From assembly GCA_027036935.1 (NCBI GenBank), contig JALWCE010000151.1, positions 1 through 51,288 of the forward strand: a DNA stretch of 51,288 nt, written 5' to 3'. Below are positions 18,221 through 26,394 of the stretch, piece after piece (the first letter of the stretch is position 1; the number at the start of each line of letters is the position of its first letter). The DNA is from Nitratiruptor sp. (GTDB taxonomy: Bacteria > Campylobacterota > Campylobacteria > Campylobacterales > Nitratiruptoraceae). The notes under the pieces were generated by a model. It had not been told where the DNA came from and did no database searches. It saw only the letters and a program-made list of their open reading frames with translations. Made by a program: the position numbers and the translations under genes.

Positions 18221-18393
18221 AGCAGATACTCCCGAAAAGCCTCTTCGCACTTTCTGCTTTGCTGATACCCAGCAGCCCACACCTTGAATGTGTTGTAGTT
18301 GATCCCCTTGAGCCTGCAAGCCCGCTTGGCCGTGCCGTAATCCTCTCTGATACGCTGCACATCCACTCTTCGTCTTCGTCGCTTAACTTTCAT
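18217..18393 (-). CDS. 58-aa basic small DNA-binding-like protein upstream of MuA (Ner position)
   Basis: MKVKRRRRRVDVQRIREDYGTAKRACRLKGINYNTFKVWAAGYQQSRKCEEAFREYLL*; GTGA overlap with MuA. Confidence 0.55.
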   Translation of the reverse strand: MKVKRRRRRVDVQRIREDYGTAKRACRLKGINYNTFKVWAAGYQQSRKCEEAFREYLL

Positions 18394-18440
18394 CTCAAAA
18401 CCTTTTGGTATTATTAAGTAAGATGAATATACTTAAAGGT

Positions 18441-18469
18441 ATTGTAGAGAATTTTTCTCTAAATGTCAA
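18441..18469 (-). promoter_or_regulatory. early promoter with operator in spacer
   Basis: Minus TTGACA-N17-TACAAT; spacer palindrome AGAGAA-TTT-TTCTCT (18446-18460). Confidence 0.7.
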
Positions 18470-18499
18470 TAGAAATGGAGAAAATTTCTAAAAAGGTGT

Positions 18500-19168
18500 T
18501 TGATGAATGATGCTAAAAGAATGAAAGAATTAAGAAAAAAGCTGAAGCTCACACAACAGGAGTTAGCCGATGCAATAGGCGTAAAATGGCACAAGATCAA
18601 GGATATTGAAATAGGGAAGAGTAAAATAGGTGTAGATATAGCCGATAAAATTAGAGAAAAATTCTCTATATCGTTTGATTGGCTCCTCACCGGCAAAGGG
18701 AGTATGTTTGCCAAAGAGACGCCTCAACCGGCCCAGGACACCATCGAAATCCCCTACTACCCAGACATCTACGCAGCGGCAGGTGCCGGAGGTGAAGCCC
18801 TCGCCACGCCCGCCAAGCTCTTGCACTTCTCCAAATCCACCCTCCAAGAACTCCTTGACATTCCTATCACTCACACCCTTCACATCATCAATGCCGTAGG
18901 CGACTCTATGGAGCCCACCATACATAGCGGCGACAAGCTCTTCGTGCTCCCCTTTGAAAGCGACAACCACCAGATCAAAGAGGGCGCCATCTACATCATC
19001 GCCACGCCCCAAGGCACCCTGGTCAAACGCCTCTACCCAAACCCCTTTGCCAACACCATCACCCTAAGAAGCGACAACCCAGCCATCTCCGACATCACCA
19101 TCCAAGGCGACGAACTAAACTCCACCCATATCGTAGGCCGCGTCGTCGGCATCCTCCGCCATACCTAA
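18500..19168 (+). CDS. phage repressor, HTH_XRE + S24/LexA-like peptidase
   Basis: HTH LTQQELADAIGVKWHKIKDIE; AAGAGGE putative cleavage site; GDSMEPTI. Confidence 0.9.
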   Translation: MMNDAKRMKELRKKLKLTQQELADAIGVKWHKIKDIEIGKSKIGVDIADKIREKFSISFDWLLTGKGSMFAKETPQPAQDTIEIPYYPDIYAAAGAGGEALATPAKLLHFSKSTLQELLDIPITHTLHIINAVGDSMEPTIHSGDKLFVLPFESDNHQIKEGAIYIIATPQGTLVKRLYPNPFANTITLRSDNPAISDITIQGDELNSTHIVGRVVGILRHT

Positions 19169-19177
19169 AGGATAGTT

Positions 19178-20314
19178 ATGCTGCAAATACAAAAAGCAAA
19201 AAGAAGACAAAGATGGAAACGATACCAAACGCTCAGAGCCAAAAATGGTTTCACTCCTCCTCGCGACTACCGTTTTTTAAAAAGATATTTCAATCAAAAA
19301 GGTCAAAAAGCCAAATTCATTCAGCCGGCAATCTTGGAATTTTTTGCAAATATGGATTTTGTAGATCATATCGATACGATGGTGGAGTTTACCAATCAAG
19401 TCAAAAATATCAAAAAACTTCAAACAAAAAAACTCCAAATCAACCACAAAAAAGCCCGCAGCATTTCGGTAGCTGCTCTTTTATACATCGTAGCCCAGAT
19501 TGATTATCTCATCGATCTCAAATATGGCACCAAAGAGAAAAGATTAAAATACAGCAAAAAATTGGGACTCGATCCCCACAATGACAAACTCAAATATCTC
19601 TTTCACAAAATCGGCTACTGGCGATATTTTGGTATCAAAAAACCCTATAAGATTCCAAGAGCGATAGAGGATGTGCTGTTTTTGCGCATCCACACAAACA
19701 CCAGCGATAAATTTGAATATCTCAATGAAATAAAAAAATTTATTCAAAAACAAGTAAAATTATTTGATGATTATGAAAAAGAATATAAATTCGATGACGC
19801 CGTCAAAGAAGCGTTGGGTAATGCACTAGAACACGCATATCCATCCGACTTTGATGAACCGGGCAAAAAGAAGGGTAAATGGTGGATATGCGGTTTTTAT
19901 GATAAAACAGATAAGTACTTGGAGATCATCTTTTATGATTATGGCGTAGGCATAAGAGAATCGATACGAAGAAATCTCGACCAAGAAGCAGATCGAAGTT
20001 TGTGGGACAAAATACAAGATGGCTTAGTCCATGACGGGAAACTGATAGAGATCGCATTGACTGCCGAACTATCGAAATATAAACGCTATAAAGAGCGCGA
20101 TAGAGGCAAAGGATTCAAAAGATTTCGCGACTTTGCCAAAGCGTTAGGGTATAATTGCACATTGGTGGTAGTATCGGGTAATGGCGTCGTGCATATCAAC
20201 ATCGATGAAAACCAAGAACATATCAACTCACATAAAATTCAAGGCAGATTGGATGGGATGCTTATCAAATGGCAAATACGAATAGGAGAAAAAGATGGCA
20301 ACGATACGATATGA
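19178..20314 (+). CDS. GHKL-type ATPase (HATPase_c), accessory
   Basis: 378 aa; DAVKEALGNALEHA (N box), FYDYGVGIRESI (G1), RGKGFKRFRDF (G2). Confidence 0.75.
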   Translation: MLQIQKAKRRQRWKRYQTLRAKNGFTPPRDYRFLKRYFNQKGQKAKFIQPAILEFFANMDFVDHIDTMVEFTNQVKNIKKLQTKKLQINHKKARSISVAALLYIVAQIDYLIDLKYGTKEKRLKYSKKLGLDPHNDKLKYLFHKIGYWRYFGIKKPYKIPRAIEDVLFLRIHTNTSDKFEYLNEIKKFIQKQVKLFDDYEKEYKFDDAVKEALGNALEHAYPSDFDEPGKKKGKWWICGFYDKTDKYLEIIFYDYGVGIRESIRRNLDQEADRSLWDKIQDGLVHDGKLIEIALTAELSKYKRYKERDRGKGFKRFRDFAKALGYNCTLVVVSGNGVVHINIDENQEHINSHKIQGRLDGMLIKWQIRIGEKDGNDTI

Positions 20315-20636
20315 TTTTGCAAAAGAGTTTGCGAAAAATCCCGGACTAAGATTTAAAAAACTAAGTCCAGGAACCTCTGGAGAAGAGTTTAGAGAGCAAG
20401 TTTTGCGACCAATTATGGAAAGCGATGATACTATCGTTATCGATGTGTCCGGCATCGAGAGTGCAATGGGCGCCTCTTTTTTGTCTGAGGCTTTTGGAGG
20501 AATAGCTCTTGAGTATGGATATGAAAAATTCAAAGAAAAAATCGCTATAGACACCTCTACCGACAAAGGGAAAGTCACCAGCGACGAAATGCACAAAAGA
20601 GTCCAAGAAGCCCTCAAAAAAGCTGGAAAACTGTAA
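20295..20636 (+). CDS. STAS-like domain protein (DUF4325)
   Basis: 113 aa; TIVIDVSGIESAMGASFLSEAFGGI; overlaps the ATPase gene. Confidence 0.75.
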   Translation: MATIRYDFAKEFAKNPGLRFKKLSPGTSGEEFREQVLRPIMESDDTIVIDVSGIESAMGASFLSEAFGGIALEYGYEKFKEKIAIDTSTDKGKVTSDEMHKRVQEALKKAGKL

Positions 20637-20640
20637 ATAT

Positions 20641-21045
20641 ATGACTCTCTCTTATATCTCTCTTTTTATTAGTTTCATTGCATTGGGTGCGTCGCTATAT
20701 AGCGTATGGTTTAACTGGACCAATCGTAAAGAGGATTTTTTAAAAAAACTCAGAGAAGATGTTTTAGAAGTAGAAAAAATTTTTATCAGGCTCCAACCAC
20801 GAGAAAATTTCAATGGCTTGAAGCAGGAAGACATCATCCTGTTAGAAGATATTAGATTTAGACTGCTCTATCAACATAGCGAAAAAGAAAAAAGAAGATA
20901 TCTTTCATACCAGGCTTATACTTCGTTGCGTCGACTTCACGAAATCACAGAAGACAACTTTGGCAATATCCTAAGCGGAATAGATCCCGTTACACATCGT
21001 GATCAAACCATTAACGCTTTGAAAAACTTTCTCATTTTACTCTAA
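20641..21045 (+). CDS. small N-terminally membrane-anchored protein
   Basis: 134 aa; LSYISLFISFIALGASLYSVWF TM; 4 bp after STAS-like gene. Confidence 0.6.
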   Translation: MTLSYISLFISFIALGASLYSVWFNWTNRKEDFLKKLREDVLEVEKIFIRLQPRENFNGLKQEDIILLEDIRFRLLYQHSEKEKRRYLSYQAYTSLRRLHEITEDNFGNILSGIDPVTHRDQTINALKNFLILL

Positions 21046-21199
21046 CCTTCAAACCCTCTTCACACACCCCTTTCAAACACCCTTTACACACTTTTCATAA
21101 TTACATATTTCTCTTAAGTTTTTGCCTCTGTAGTTGCTTTTTATTGTTCAATTTTTTTGATATATCCACAAAATCCCCATAACAGCGTCATTTTCATTA

Positions 21200-21232
21200 G
21201 TTGCTTTATCAGTTGCTTTATGGTTGCTTTAT
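21200..21232. repeat. three GTTGCTTTAT repeats at ~11-12 bp spacing (fourth variant at 21133-21142)
   Basis: GTTGCTTTAT at 21200, 21212, 21223; GTTGCTTTTT at 21133. Confidence 0.7.
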
Positions 21233-21325
21233 CCGATTTTGCACTATTTTTTGCTATCATCTCAAAACCCAAAACCCCCATAACTCCGCACCTAAACTAA
21301 AATCGTTTTTTAAGAAACCCTTTTC

Positions 21326-21373
21326 GGACATTTTGAAATACCACGATTAGGACATTTTGAAGTTGGATTTACA
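21326..21373. repeat. Mu-like left end with two putative transposase-binding sites
   Basis: GGACATTTTGAA at 21326-21337 and 21350-21361; end ...TTTACA (TGTAAATCC inward on minus). Confidence 0.65.
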
Positions 21374-21520
21374 ATATTGCATCACGTTATCTGATTTTTT
21401 CACGACGGTTGTAAATGGCCATATCCTTGTTACAGGTCTGCCAATAGATTTGAAATTGAAATTTTCATCAGTGTAGTACATATACCTGCCTATCCACGCT
21501 CTAAACTTAATCTCTCGCAT
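21347..21520 (-). pseudogene. YopX-family gene truncated by Mu-like insertion
   Basis: MREIKFRAWIGRYMYYTDENFNFKS...DNVMQY then CKSNFKMS*; break coincides with the transposon end. Confidence 0.7.
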
Positions 21521-21749
21521 TCCTCGCCTCCGTCAAAAGGGACAGAAATCCCCTTTTAATCTCGAAACCGCTTTTATGTGCAAACATCTCCACACTTTCA
21601 ATCAGTTGCCTGTGGCAATCACACTTAACTTTGATCAACACGTATTCTTTATATAAAGCTGGACGAAAACATTTTTTAGCACACTCGCCAAGCTCATAAT
21701 TTCTGTCATACATCATGCATATAAATTCATTCCAAGCCCGTGTTTTCAT
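21507..21749 (-). CDS. hypothetical phage protein
   Basis: 80 aa; overlaps yopX-like start by 14 bp. Confidence 0.55.
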   Translation of the reverse strand: MKTRAWNEFICMMYDRNYELGECAKKCFRPALYKEYVLIKVKCDCHRQLIESVEMFAHKSGFEIKRGFLSLLTEARNARD

Positions 21750-22351
21750 TACGCCAACCCCAGTGCCCTCTTGATCCAGCCCTCGATGAAGAGGGCTTGA
21801 CGAGGATTGCGCTTGACTTCTCTTGCATAGTGCAGCGCCCTGATTTTGCGAAACATCTCCCGCACTCTATCCCTGCCAAGCTCATCCACAGCTCCTTGCA
21901 GCGCCATAAGCGTTACAGGACCGATAATCCCATCGACAGCTATTTTGTAGCCCAGCTCATTGAGAGCCTCCTGGAGCATCTTCGCTCCATTGGTTTTGTC
22001 AGTCGGATTGACCGTGGCGTCGAACACCAAAAAGGCTATCTCGTCATCTATCATGCTCAGCGCGTCGCCTTTGATGCGATGCCAAAACTTCTCTTTGTAA
22101 AAGCTTCGCACCGCTCTTTCCAGCTCCTCTTGCGCATCGGCTCCCAGCACGGGCGTGACATCGCCCTTTTTGAGTGCCTCGATCCCGCCAATGCGATTCT
22201 TCGCGTCGTCTATAATCTTCCAACCTGGCCATTTTGGATGATACTTGCGAGAGATCCCTTTGTAGGTTTCCCCGCCACGATCGCTTTTACGGTTTGAGTA
22301 GGTACCCTCGTGGAAGAGGGTCTTTAAGAGGATTGTGTTGAAGGTTGTCAT
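21749..22351 (-). CDS. GH108-type phage muramidase (second copy)
   Basis: 200 aa; LFHEGTYSNRKSDRGGETYKGISRKYHPKWPGW. Confidence 0.85.
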   Translation of the reverse strand: MTTFNTILLKTLFHEGTYSNRKSDRGGETYKGISRKYHPKWPGWKIIDDAKNRIGGIEALKKGDVTPVLGADAQEELERAVRSFYKEKFWHRIKGDALSMIDDEIAFLVFDATVNPTDKTNGAKMLQEALNELGYKIAVDGIIGPVTLMALQGAVDELGRDRVREMFRKIRALHYAREVKRNPRQALFIEGWIKRALGLA

Positions 22352-22542
22352 TTGCTTCCTCGCTTTCGCAAAGCTTTTCTACGATTTGCTCGAATTTTTT
22401 GGCTTCTATCTCGTCTGCCTCTTGTACGTTTCGTAATTTTTCTGGCGATCTTACTTTGCTTTCGCTGCGTAATCGGCTCATCTATGAGACTCGTATCAAA
22501 TGCAAATGGCGCAAGAAGCGCCGAAAGAAGTGCCTTATTCAT
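22348..22542 (-). CDS. small basic phage protein
   Basis: 64 aa, ATGA overlap with muramidase. Confidence 0.45.
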   Translation of the reverse strand: MNKALLSALLAPFAFDTSLIDEPITQRKQSKIARKITKRTRGRRDRSQKIRANRRKALRKRGSK

Positions 22543-23367
22543 CTATACCTCCATCGCCATCTGTTTCGGCTGGCTTTGCTCTTTTTCTATGGCTGACTTA
22601 ATCAGCTGCAGCTCCTCTTCGCTGAGCTTTTGCATCCATTTGCCTTTGAGCTCTGTATCAGCCGGCCAATCGAGAGCTTGGATCACGAATTCTTTGGCTC
22701 TTTTGGTGTCTCCGCCAACGTGCTCCAAGAGCATATTGCCTACCACTTTGTGCAATGGCTCATCTTTTTTAACTATTTCTCCCTCTACATTGTTTGCCAA
22801 TTCTCCCTTGATTGGCGTTGCGCCTGGTGACGCTTCGCTTATTACCACATCTTGAGCCTCTTCGGCGATGGCTATACCGCTAAGCACGTCAGGGAATGTA
22901 TCTCTAAGCGCCCAGGCCCGTGCACGCATTTGCAGCATGCGTCTTGGATATTGCTGCCAAGGACCAGGTTTATTTAGCAATCCAGCTTTCTTGGCATCTT
23001 CCATACTGAATGTGCGCACCGTTTCTGGTTCGCCTCTACGCTTGACTCGACAAATTGCAGTATCGCCATCAAAAGACTCGTCTATGTATTCCATCTTTCC
23101 ACTCGCTCTCACAAGCGCAAGCGCAGAATCTCCCCAAATGGATGGACGGCCGTTAATTACTGAAATACCATTGAGAGCTTGCATCGGCTTGAGCCCCACT
23201 TCCATCCCCCACTCGATGGCTACGAGGATGTCTCCAGGTTTGCCTTTGTATTGTTTGGGGATCACATCGCTTGAAGCGAGCATCTCGCAAAAGCGCATAG
23301 CCTCGTCAAGGCTCTTTGGCATCAGCCCAGTTCCAGGTCCAAAAGTCGTGGTGATTTCGTTTTTCAT
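22543..23367 (-). CDS. recT: RecT family ssDNA-annealing protein
   Basis: 274 aa; YKGKPGDILVAIEWGMEVGLKPMQALNGISVINGRPSIWGDSALALVRASG. Confidence 0.85.
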   Translation of the reverse strand: MKNEITTTFGPGTGLMPKSLDEAMRFCEMLASSDVIPKQYKGKPGDILVAIEWGMEVGLKPMQALNGISVINGRPSIWGDSALALVRASGKMEYIDESFDGDTAICRVKRRGEPETVRTFSMEDAKKAGLLNKPGPWQQYPRRMLQMRARAWALRDTFPDVLSGIAIAEEAQDVVISEASPGATPIKGELANNVEGEIVKKDEPLHKVVGNMLLEHVGGDTKRAKEFVIQALDWPADTELKGKWMQKLSEEELQLIKSAIEKEQSQPKQMAMEV

Positions 23368-24416
23368 GCTGTCTCCTTTAGTTTAATAGCTACGCTTGGC
23401 GCGCTGGTTTTTTCGTATTTGCTCTTGTCGATCTCGGGATGCTCGGCAAAGAGCTTCTTGGTGTCGATGGATGCGCGGCCTTTTCTGGGCTCCAGGATGG
23501 CTACCAGATGGCCGCTTTTGATTTTGCCGGCTTCATACTCTTTGGCTATGGAGAGGATTTTTGCCTTGGCGAAACTCTCCAGATCTTTGGCTCTGTCTTT
23601 GAGCTCTTTAGCCTCTTTGAGAGCTTCCAGAGCATCTTTTGCCTCGTCTGTTTCTATCTCTTTTTGCTTCTACTCTTTGTCCGGGATCCAGACATTTGCG
23701 CACTTGGTTTTGTGCTCGCACCATTTGCATCGCTCTTCGCTCGGCTCAGCAAACGGCTCGGCTCCCAGCTCGATGGCAGCCATAATCTTTTTGGCTTTTT
23801 CGAGATACCCTTTTGCTTCCACCTCGCTCATAGCCTCGAACTCCCACCACTTCACGTCCTCGAGATCCGAAGCATTGACCACCACCAGCAAAGCTTTTGG
23901 CAAACCAGCCATATATGCGTTGAATCTTGTTTGCACAACCCAGCTATGCAGAGGCTCCGTGATTTTGCGAAAATATTCGCTTCCAACACTCTTGACCTCC
24001 AGCACTGCAAAAGGTTTGGATCTTTGATAGACGATGCCGTCGGGGTGCACCGCCACTGGATAGTCAGGATGTCTGAACTCTTTTTGGTGGTTGATATGCC
24101 CTGCGTGGTAGCGGATATCCATACCACCCTGCTTGAGCAGCTGGATAAGAGCCACCTCGATGGCGTGGCCACGCTCTGTCTTACCGTTGCCCTTGAAGTC
24201 GGTTGGCTCGGTTTTGTCGTAGTAGATTTTGAGCGGGCAGCCGGCTATCTCGCTGGCTCCGATATAGTCGCTTCTGTCCCATACCTCTTTGTTTGCGAAT
24301 GCCCTATGTATGGCCGCCTCGACGTTTATGCTATAATTTTCTTGTGTGTTTTTTGTGCGTCCTTCTGGGCGCACTTCGATTTGTACTGTCATTGTTTTCT
24401 CCTTACAAGTTTTCAA
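23364..24416 (-). pseudogene. YqaJ/PD-(D/E)XK phage exonuclease interrupted by in-frame TAG (23670-23672)
   Basis: 248 aa exonuclease ORF continues in frame after the single TAG for ~101 codons and ends ATGA-overlapping recT. Confidence 0.7.
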
Positions 24417-24672
24417 ACTCTTTTTCCAATTTTTCGAGCTCTTCTTTCATCATGTCTATTGCGATTTCCAGTAGTACAAGTCCCTTTTGTTGATCAAGTT
24501 TAAGCGCCACAATCGCCCCGCCATCCCAATCATTTTGAAAATGAAAACCGGTTAATTTTTTGCATCCTTGCCTGATACTATGTGCCATTGATTCATTATT
24601 ATCTATAGATCTTTTCAGCTCCCTAATACGCTCTGCTAAAATATTCCCTTTTTCAAGCTGTCTCATTGTCAT
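24403..24672 (-). CDS. hypothetical phage protein
   Basis: 89 aa; coiled-coil C-terminus; overlaps exonuclease start. Confidence 0.5.
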   Translation of the reverse strand: MTMRQLEKGNILAERIRELKRSIDNNESMAHSIRQGCKKLTGFHFQNDWDGGAIVALKLDQQKGLVLLEIAIDMMKEELEKLEKEFENL

Positions 24673-24815
24673 CTTTTGCCTCCTTTTGGTGTCAAATCAA
24701 TTGGCTCATTATCTTTTACTTTTCTATAAAAGGATATTTCAGTAAGGGTAGAGCCAAGCAAAAATCCAAATAGCATTGCACTGCAGCACATTGCTATAAT
24801 CTCAAGCCAGTCAAA
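24669..24815 (-). CDS. small TM protein
   Basis: MFDWLEIIAMCCSAMLFGFLLGSTLTEISF...; start inside the 24669..24869 ORF. Confidence 0.45.
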   Translation of the reverse strand, partial: FDWLEIIAMCCSAMLFGFLLGSTLTEISFYRKVKDNEPIDLTPKGGKR

Positions 24816-24990
24816 CATTTTTCCACTCTCTCTTTTGTAGGTAATTGAAGAAAAAAGCCGCTTGGCCAACGCTAAGCCCCTGATCGCTCAGCTCTTTTAG
24901 CAGCGTCTTTTGCGCGCGCATCGTCTCGCGCACATGCGCCAACATCTTTTTTCTCTCATCTCTTTTTATTCCCAACATTGGGTTATGCAT
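24811..24990 (-). CDS. 59-aa small phage protein
   Basis: MHNPMLGIKRDERKKMLAHVRETMRAQKTLLKELSDQGLSVGQAAFFFNYLQKREWKNV*; SD TAGGAGG; below track cutoff. Confidence 0.5.
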   Translation of the reverse strand: MHNPMLGIKRDERKKMLAHVRETMRAQKTLLKELSDQGLSVGQAAFFFNYLQKREWKNV

Positions 24991-24999
24991 CGTCGCCTC

Positions 25000-25386
25000 C
25001 TAAGGAAGTCTGTTTTGAATCTGTCTTTTTTCCCACTCTTCCCATCGCCAAAATTCGCCTTTTTTGCGCAGATGCTCTTTTATCCGATCCACTTTCCAAA
25101 GCGGGAATTTGTCGCTTTCGTATCTGTCGGGCTTTGGGAATTTTTTTTCTTTTACAAGCTGATTAATATAGGCTCCGTTCTTGCTTTTTGTACCTATGAT
25201 CTCGGCGACTTGCTTCTTGTCCAAATATCCATGATTTCCTACGATGAATTTACTCGCTATGATTTGCCTCAGCTCCATCACCTCTCGCACAAGCGGTTGA
25301 TATGCCGATTCGATTCTTTGCACGACCTCTTCGACTTTCTTGTCGAAAATCTCGTCAAGTCCCGCTATCTCAAGTCTTGCGTCCAT
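25000..25386 (-). CDS. hypothetical early phage protein
   Basis: Likely start MDARLEIAGLDEIF; operon context. Confidence 0.55.
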   Translation of the reverse strand: MDARLEIAGLDEIFDKKVEEVVQRIESAYQPLVREVMELRQIIASKFIVGNHGYLDKKQVAEIIGTKSKNGAYINQLVKEKKFPKPDRYESDKFPLWKVDRIKEHLRKKGEFWRWEEWEKRQIQNRLP

Positions 25387-25648
25387 TCGCTCTCCTTTTC
25401 TCCATCCAGGCGTCAAGCTCCTCTACGTTAAAGAAGATCTTCCTCTCTGTAACTCGCACAGGTTTTGGAAAATCAGGGTAATCTTTTCTCCACCGGTCCA
25501 AAGTCGTTGCGCCGATACCAAGATATTTGGCCGTCTGCCGGCGGCCGAGCCATTTTTTCTCCAGCTTTTTTTCATCTACTGTCGCTTCAACCATCGTTTC
25601 CTCCTTTCGCAATTTCTTCCAATTTTTTTGCGAGCTTTCTGATCTCAT
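25370..25648 (-). CDS. AlpA/MerR-like HTH (excisionase-type)
   Basis: WLGRRQTAKYLGIGATTLDRWRKDYPDFPKPVRVTERKIFFNVEELDAWME; true start may be the internal MVEATVDEK. Confidence 0.75.
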   Translation of the reverse strand: MRSESSQKNWKKLRKEETMVEATVDEKKLEKKWLGRRQTAKYLGIGATTLDRWRKDYPDFPKPVRVTERKIFFNVEELDAWMEKRRANGRKT

Positions 25649-26087
25649 AAGCGATATCGCTTATCTCTTTGCTCTCGCCCTCGTCTATCTCGCCGTCCTC
25701 GATGGCTTCTTTGACGATACGCTCAAGCTCTCCAAACACCGCTCCAAGATCGAGCGTGTTGATAGTCACGAACGCCGTCGTATTCTCTATGCTTGGCCTC
25801 TCTTCCTCGGCCTTGCAAAGGATAAAGCCGTATCTCCTGGTGATATACTCCAGCGGAGCGTAATCGGCCGTGATGTCCATTATGTGGATCAATTCGGTGA
25901 CCGTCACATCGTGAGGACTTGCCGGCTTGAGCTTGTTTTCCAGCGTCCCCTGGCTGAGTCCTATTTCGTGAGCGAAATCGGCAAAACTCAGTCCGTTGCG
26001 CCGCACGTCCTTGACGATAGATCCACGGATGATCTTGCAAAGCTCCTGGAGCTTGGCCATTTTGTTGTATGTGTAGCTTACGTTCAT
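25587..26087 (-). CDS. CII-like phage regulatory protein
   Basis: 166 aa; FAHEIGLSQGTLENKLKPASPHDVTVTELIHIMDITAD. Confidence 0.65.
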   Translation of the reverse strand: MNVSYTYNKMAKLQELCKIIRGSIVKDVRRNGLSFADFAHEIGLSQGTLENKLKPASPHDVTVTELIHIMDITADYAPLEYITRRYGFILCKAEEERPSIENTTAFVTINTLDLGAVFGELERIVKEAIEDGEIDEGESKEISDIAYEIRKLAKKLEEIAKGGNDG

Positions 26088-26198
26088 AATCGCTCCTTTT
26101 TAAGGCTTTCAGCGGGCAGCCTTGCAAGCTCGAGCGTCTACATGCAAGGAAAGAAAGACTACTTTTAGGCTGCTCGGAAAAAGCTTCGGATACCGTAT

Positions 26199-26335
26199 TG
26201 TCAAAGATCATACCCGCCAAACTCCGGCGGTACTTCACGCTCATACCCACTCATCGCTACAATTTAATCAGCCCTTAACCCATCTTTCGATAGGATTGGG
26301 CGTTAGGTATTATAAATGGGTATAGGAGAATTATA
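26199..26335 (-). promoter_or_regulatory. early leader copy 1 (conserved element, hairpin, boxA-like TGATCTTTGACA)
   Basis: Near-identical ~80 nt to copy 2; CCGCC/GGCGG hairpin. Confidence 0.6.
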
Positions 26336-26358
26336 CGTTCTTTTGAACGTAATGTCAA
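26330..26358 (-). promoter_or_regulatory. early promoter 1
   Basis: TTGACA-N17-TATAAT; spacer palindrome ACGTTC-TTTT-GAACGT. Confidence 0.75.
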
Positions 26359-26394
26359 GCCCTTTTGTGAATATTTGACCGAAAGGCTGTTATT

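Larger units (their letters stand above)
1..21373. mobile_element. Mu-like transposable prophage (right end outside window; left/repressor end at ~21373)
   Basis: MuA, MuB, Gam, GemA, gpI protease, gpT, gp28, gp29 and MuF-type proteins; terminal TG..CA with repeated GGACATTTTGAA sites; yopX-like ORF broken at the inferred end. Confidence 0.85.

Noticed and set aside
21241-21246. Alternative Mu-like end at GATTTTGCA near 21243
   Set aside because: The yopX break at 21373 with TG end and GGACATTTTGAA repeats is better supported
21320-21373. GGACATTTTGAA repeats as an IS21-family relic
   Set aside because: No istA/istB remnants; adjacent complete Mu-like prophage explains them, although an IS21-like end cannot be excluded without the other flank
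23670-23672. Genome-wide or phage-wide TAG recoding
   Set aside because: TAG terminates other genes in the window normally (e.g. MuA at 16478-16480); only this gene shows an in-frame continuation I could identify
23439-24503. 354-aa plus-strand ORF
   Set aside because: Antisense to the exonuclease operon; Leu/Phe/Cys-rich shadow ORF with no recognisable domain
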